From Alloprevotella sp. (lineage in GTDB: Bacteria; Bacteroidota; Bacteroidia; Bacteroidales; Bacteroidaceae), in NCBI GenBank assembly GCA_015259235.1, contig JABZGM010000135.1, positions 1 through 5,969 on the forward strand: a DNA stretch of 5,969 bases, read 5' to 3'. How positions within the stretch are numbered: position 1 is the stretch's first letter; every line of letters starts with the position of its first letter. Made by a program: the position numbers and the translations under genes. The notes beneath the pieces are model-generated. The model was given only the letters and a program-made list of their open reading frames with translations. It did no database searches and had not been told where the DNA came from. Positions 5,953-5,969 of the stretch are shown here, one piece after another.

Positions 5953-5969
5953 ATGAGGAAAATAACTTC
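5953..5969 (+). CDS. Possible start of a divergent gene, cut by the window edge
   Basis: An ATG at 5953 opens a frame reading MRKIT before the window ends. A short basic start is common for exported proteins, and about 160 bases separate it from the aguA start, a normal size for a divergent intergenic region. A copy of the dispersed motif (reading CCCCAATCGGTCATTA on this strand) ends 22 bases before the ATG, matching the 18-base spacing seen upstream of the nucleotidase gene. Only five codons are visible, so the call is a weak inference. Confidence 0.22.

Overview
The window looks like chromosomal DNA of a Bacteroidota bacterium, most likely order Bacteroidales (Prevotella/Porphyromonas-like). 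The reasons are an outer-membrane protein of the DUF4421 family, an adjacent agmatine deiminase/N-carbamoylputrescine amidase pair typical of this group, and start codons preceded by A/T-rich DNA without clear Shine-Dalgarno sequences. The genus cannot be fixed from this sequence alone.

All well-supported genes lie on the minus strand and read right to left as one probable transcription unit. aguA (4623-5792) and aguB (3658-4533) convert agmatine to N-carbamoylputrescine and then to putrescine. Next comes an exported, full-length UshA-type 5'-nucleotidase/metallophosphatase (1985-3622). Last is a DUF4421 outer-membrane beta-barrel protein (553-1980) that starts 4 bases after the nucleotidase stop. 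The first two are cytoplasmic polyamine-synthesis enzymes and the last two are envelope proteins, so the unit joins a putrescine module to a nucleotide-scavenging/envelope module. Gaps are 89, 35 and 4 bases.

The right end (5793-5969) is the aguA upstream region. It holds a tandem CACACGT repeat with an 11-base period, a short inverted repeat, and possibly the first codons of a divergent plus-strand gene at 5953. The left end (1-552) has no convincing gene. It contains a minus-strand terminator-like hairpin (73-107), a five-unit 21-22 base degenerate tandem array (308-414), and a perfect 17-base palindrome inside that array.

The most unusual signal is a dispersed motif, TAATGACCGATTTGGG. Two exact copies (117-132 and 3641-3656) and a one-mismatch inverted copy (5915-5930) occur, all outside genes. 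Two of the three sit about 20 bases upstream of a start codon in the same relative orientation, so this may be a family of regulatory or repetitive elements in this genome. The genes themselves are recognisable families; no wholly new gene system is evident.
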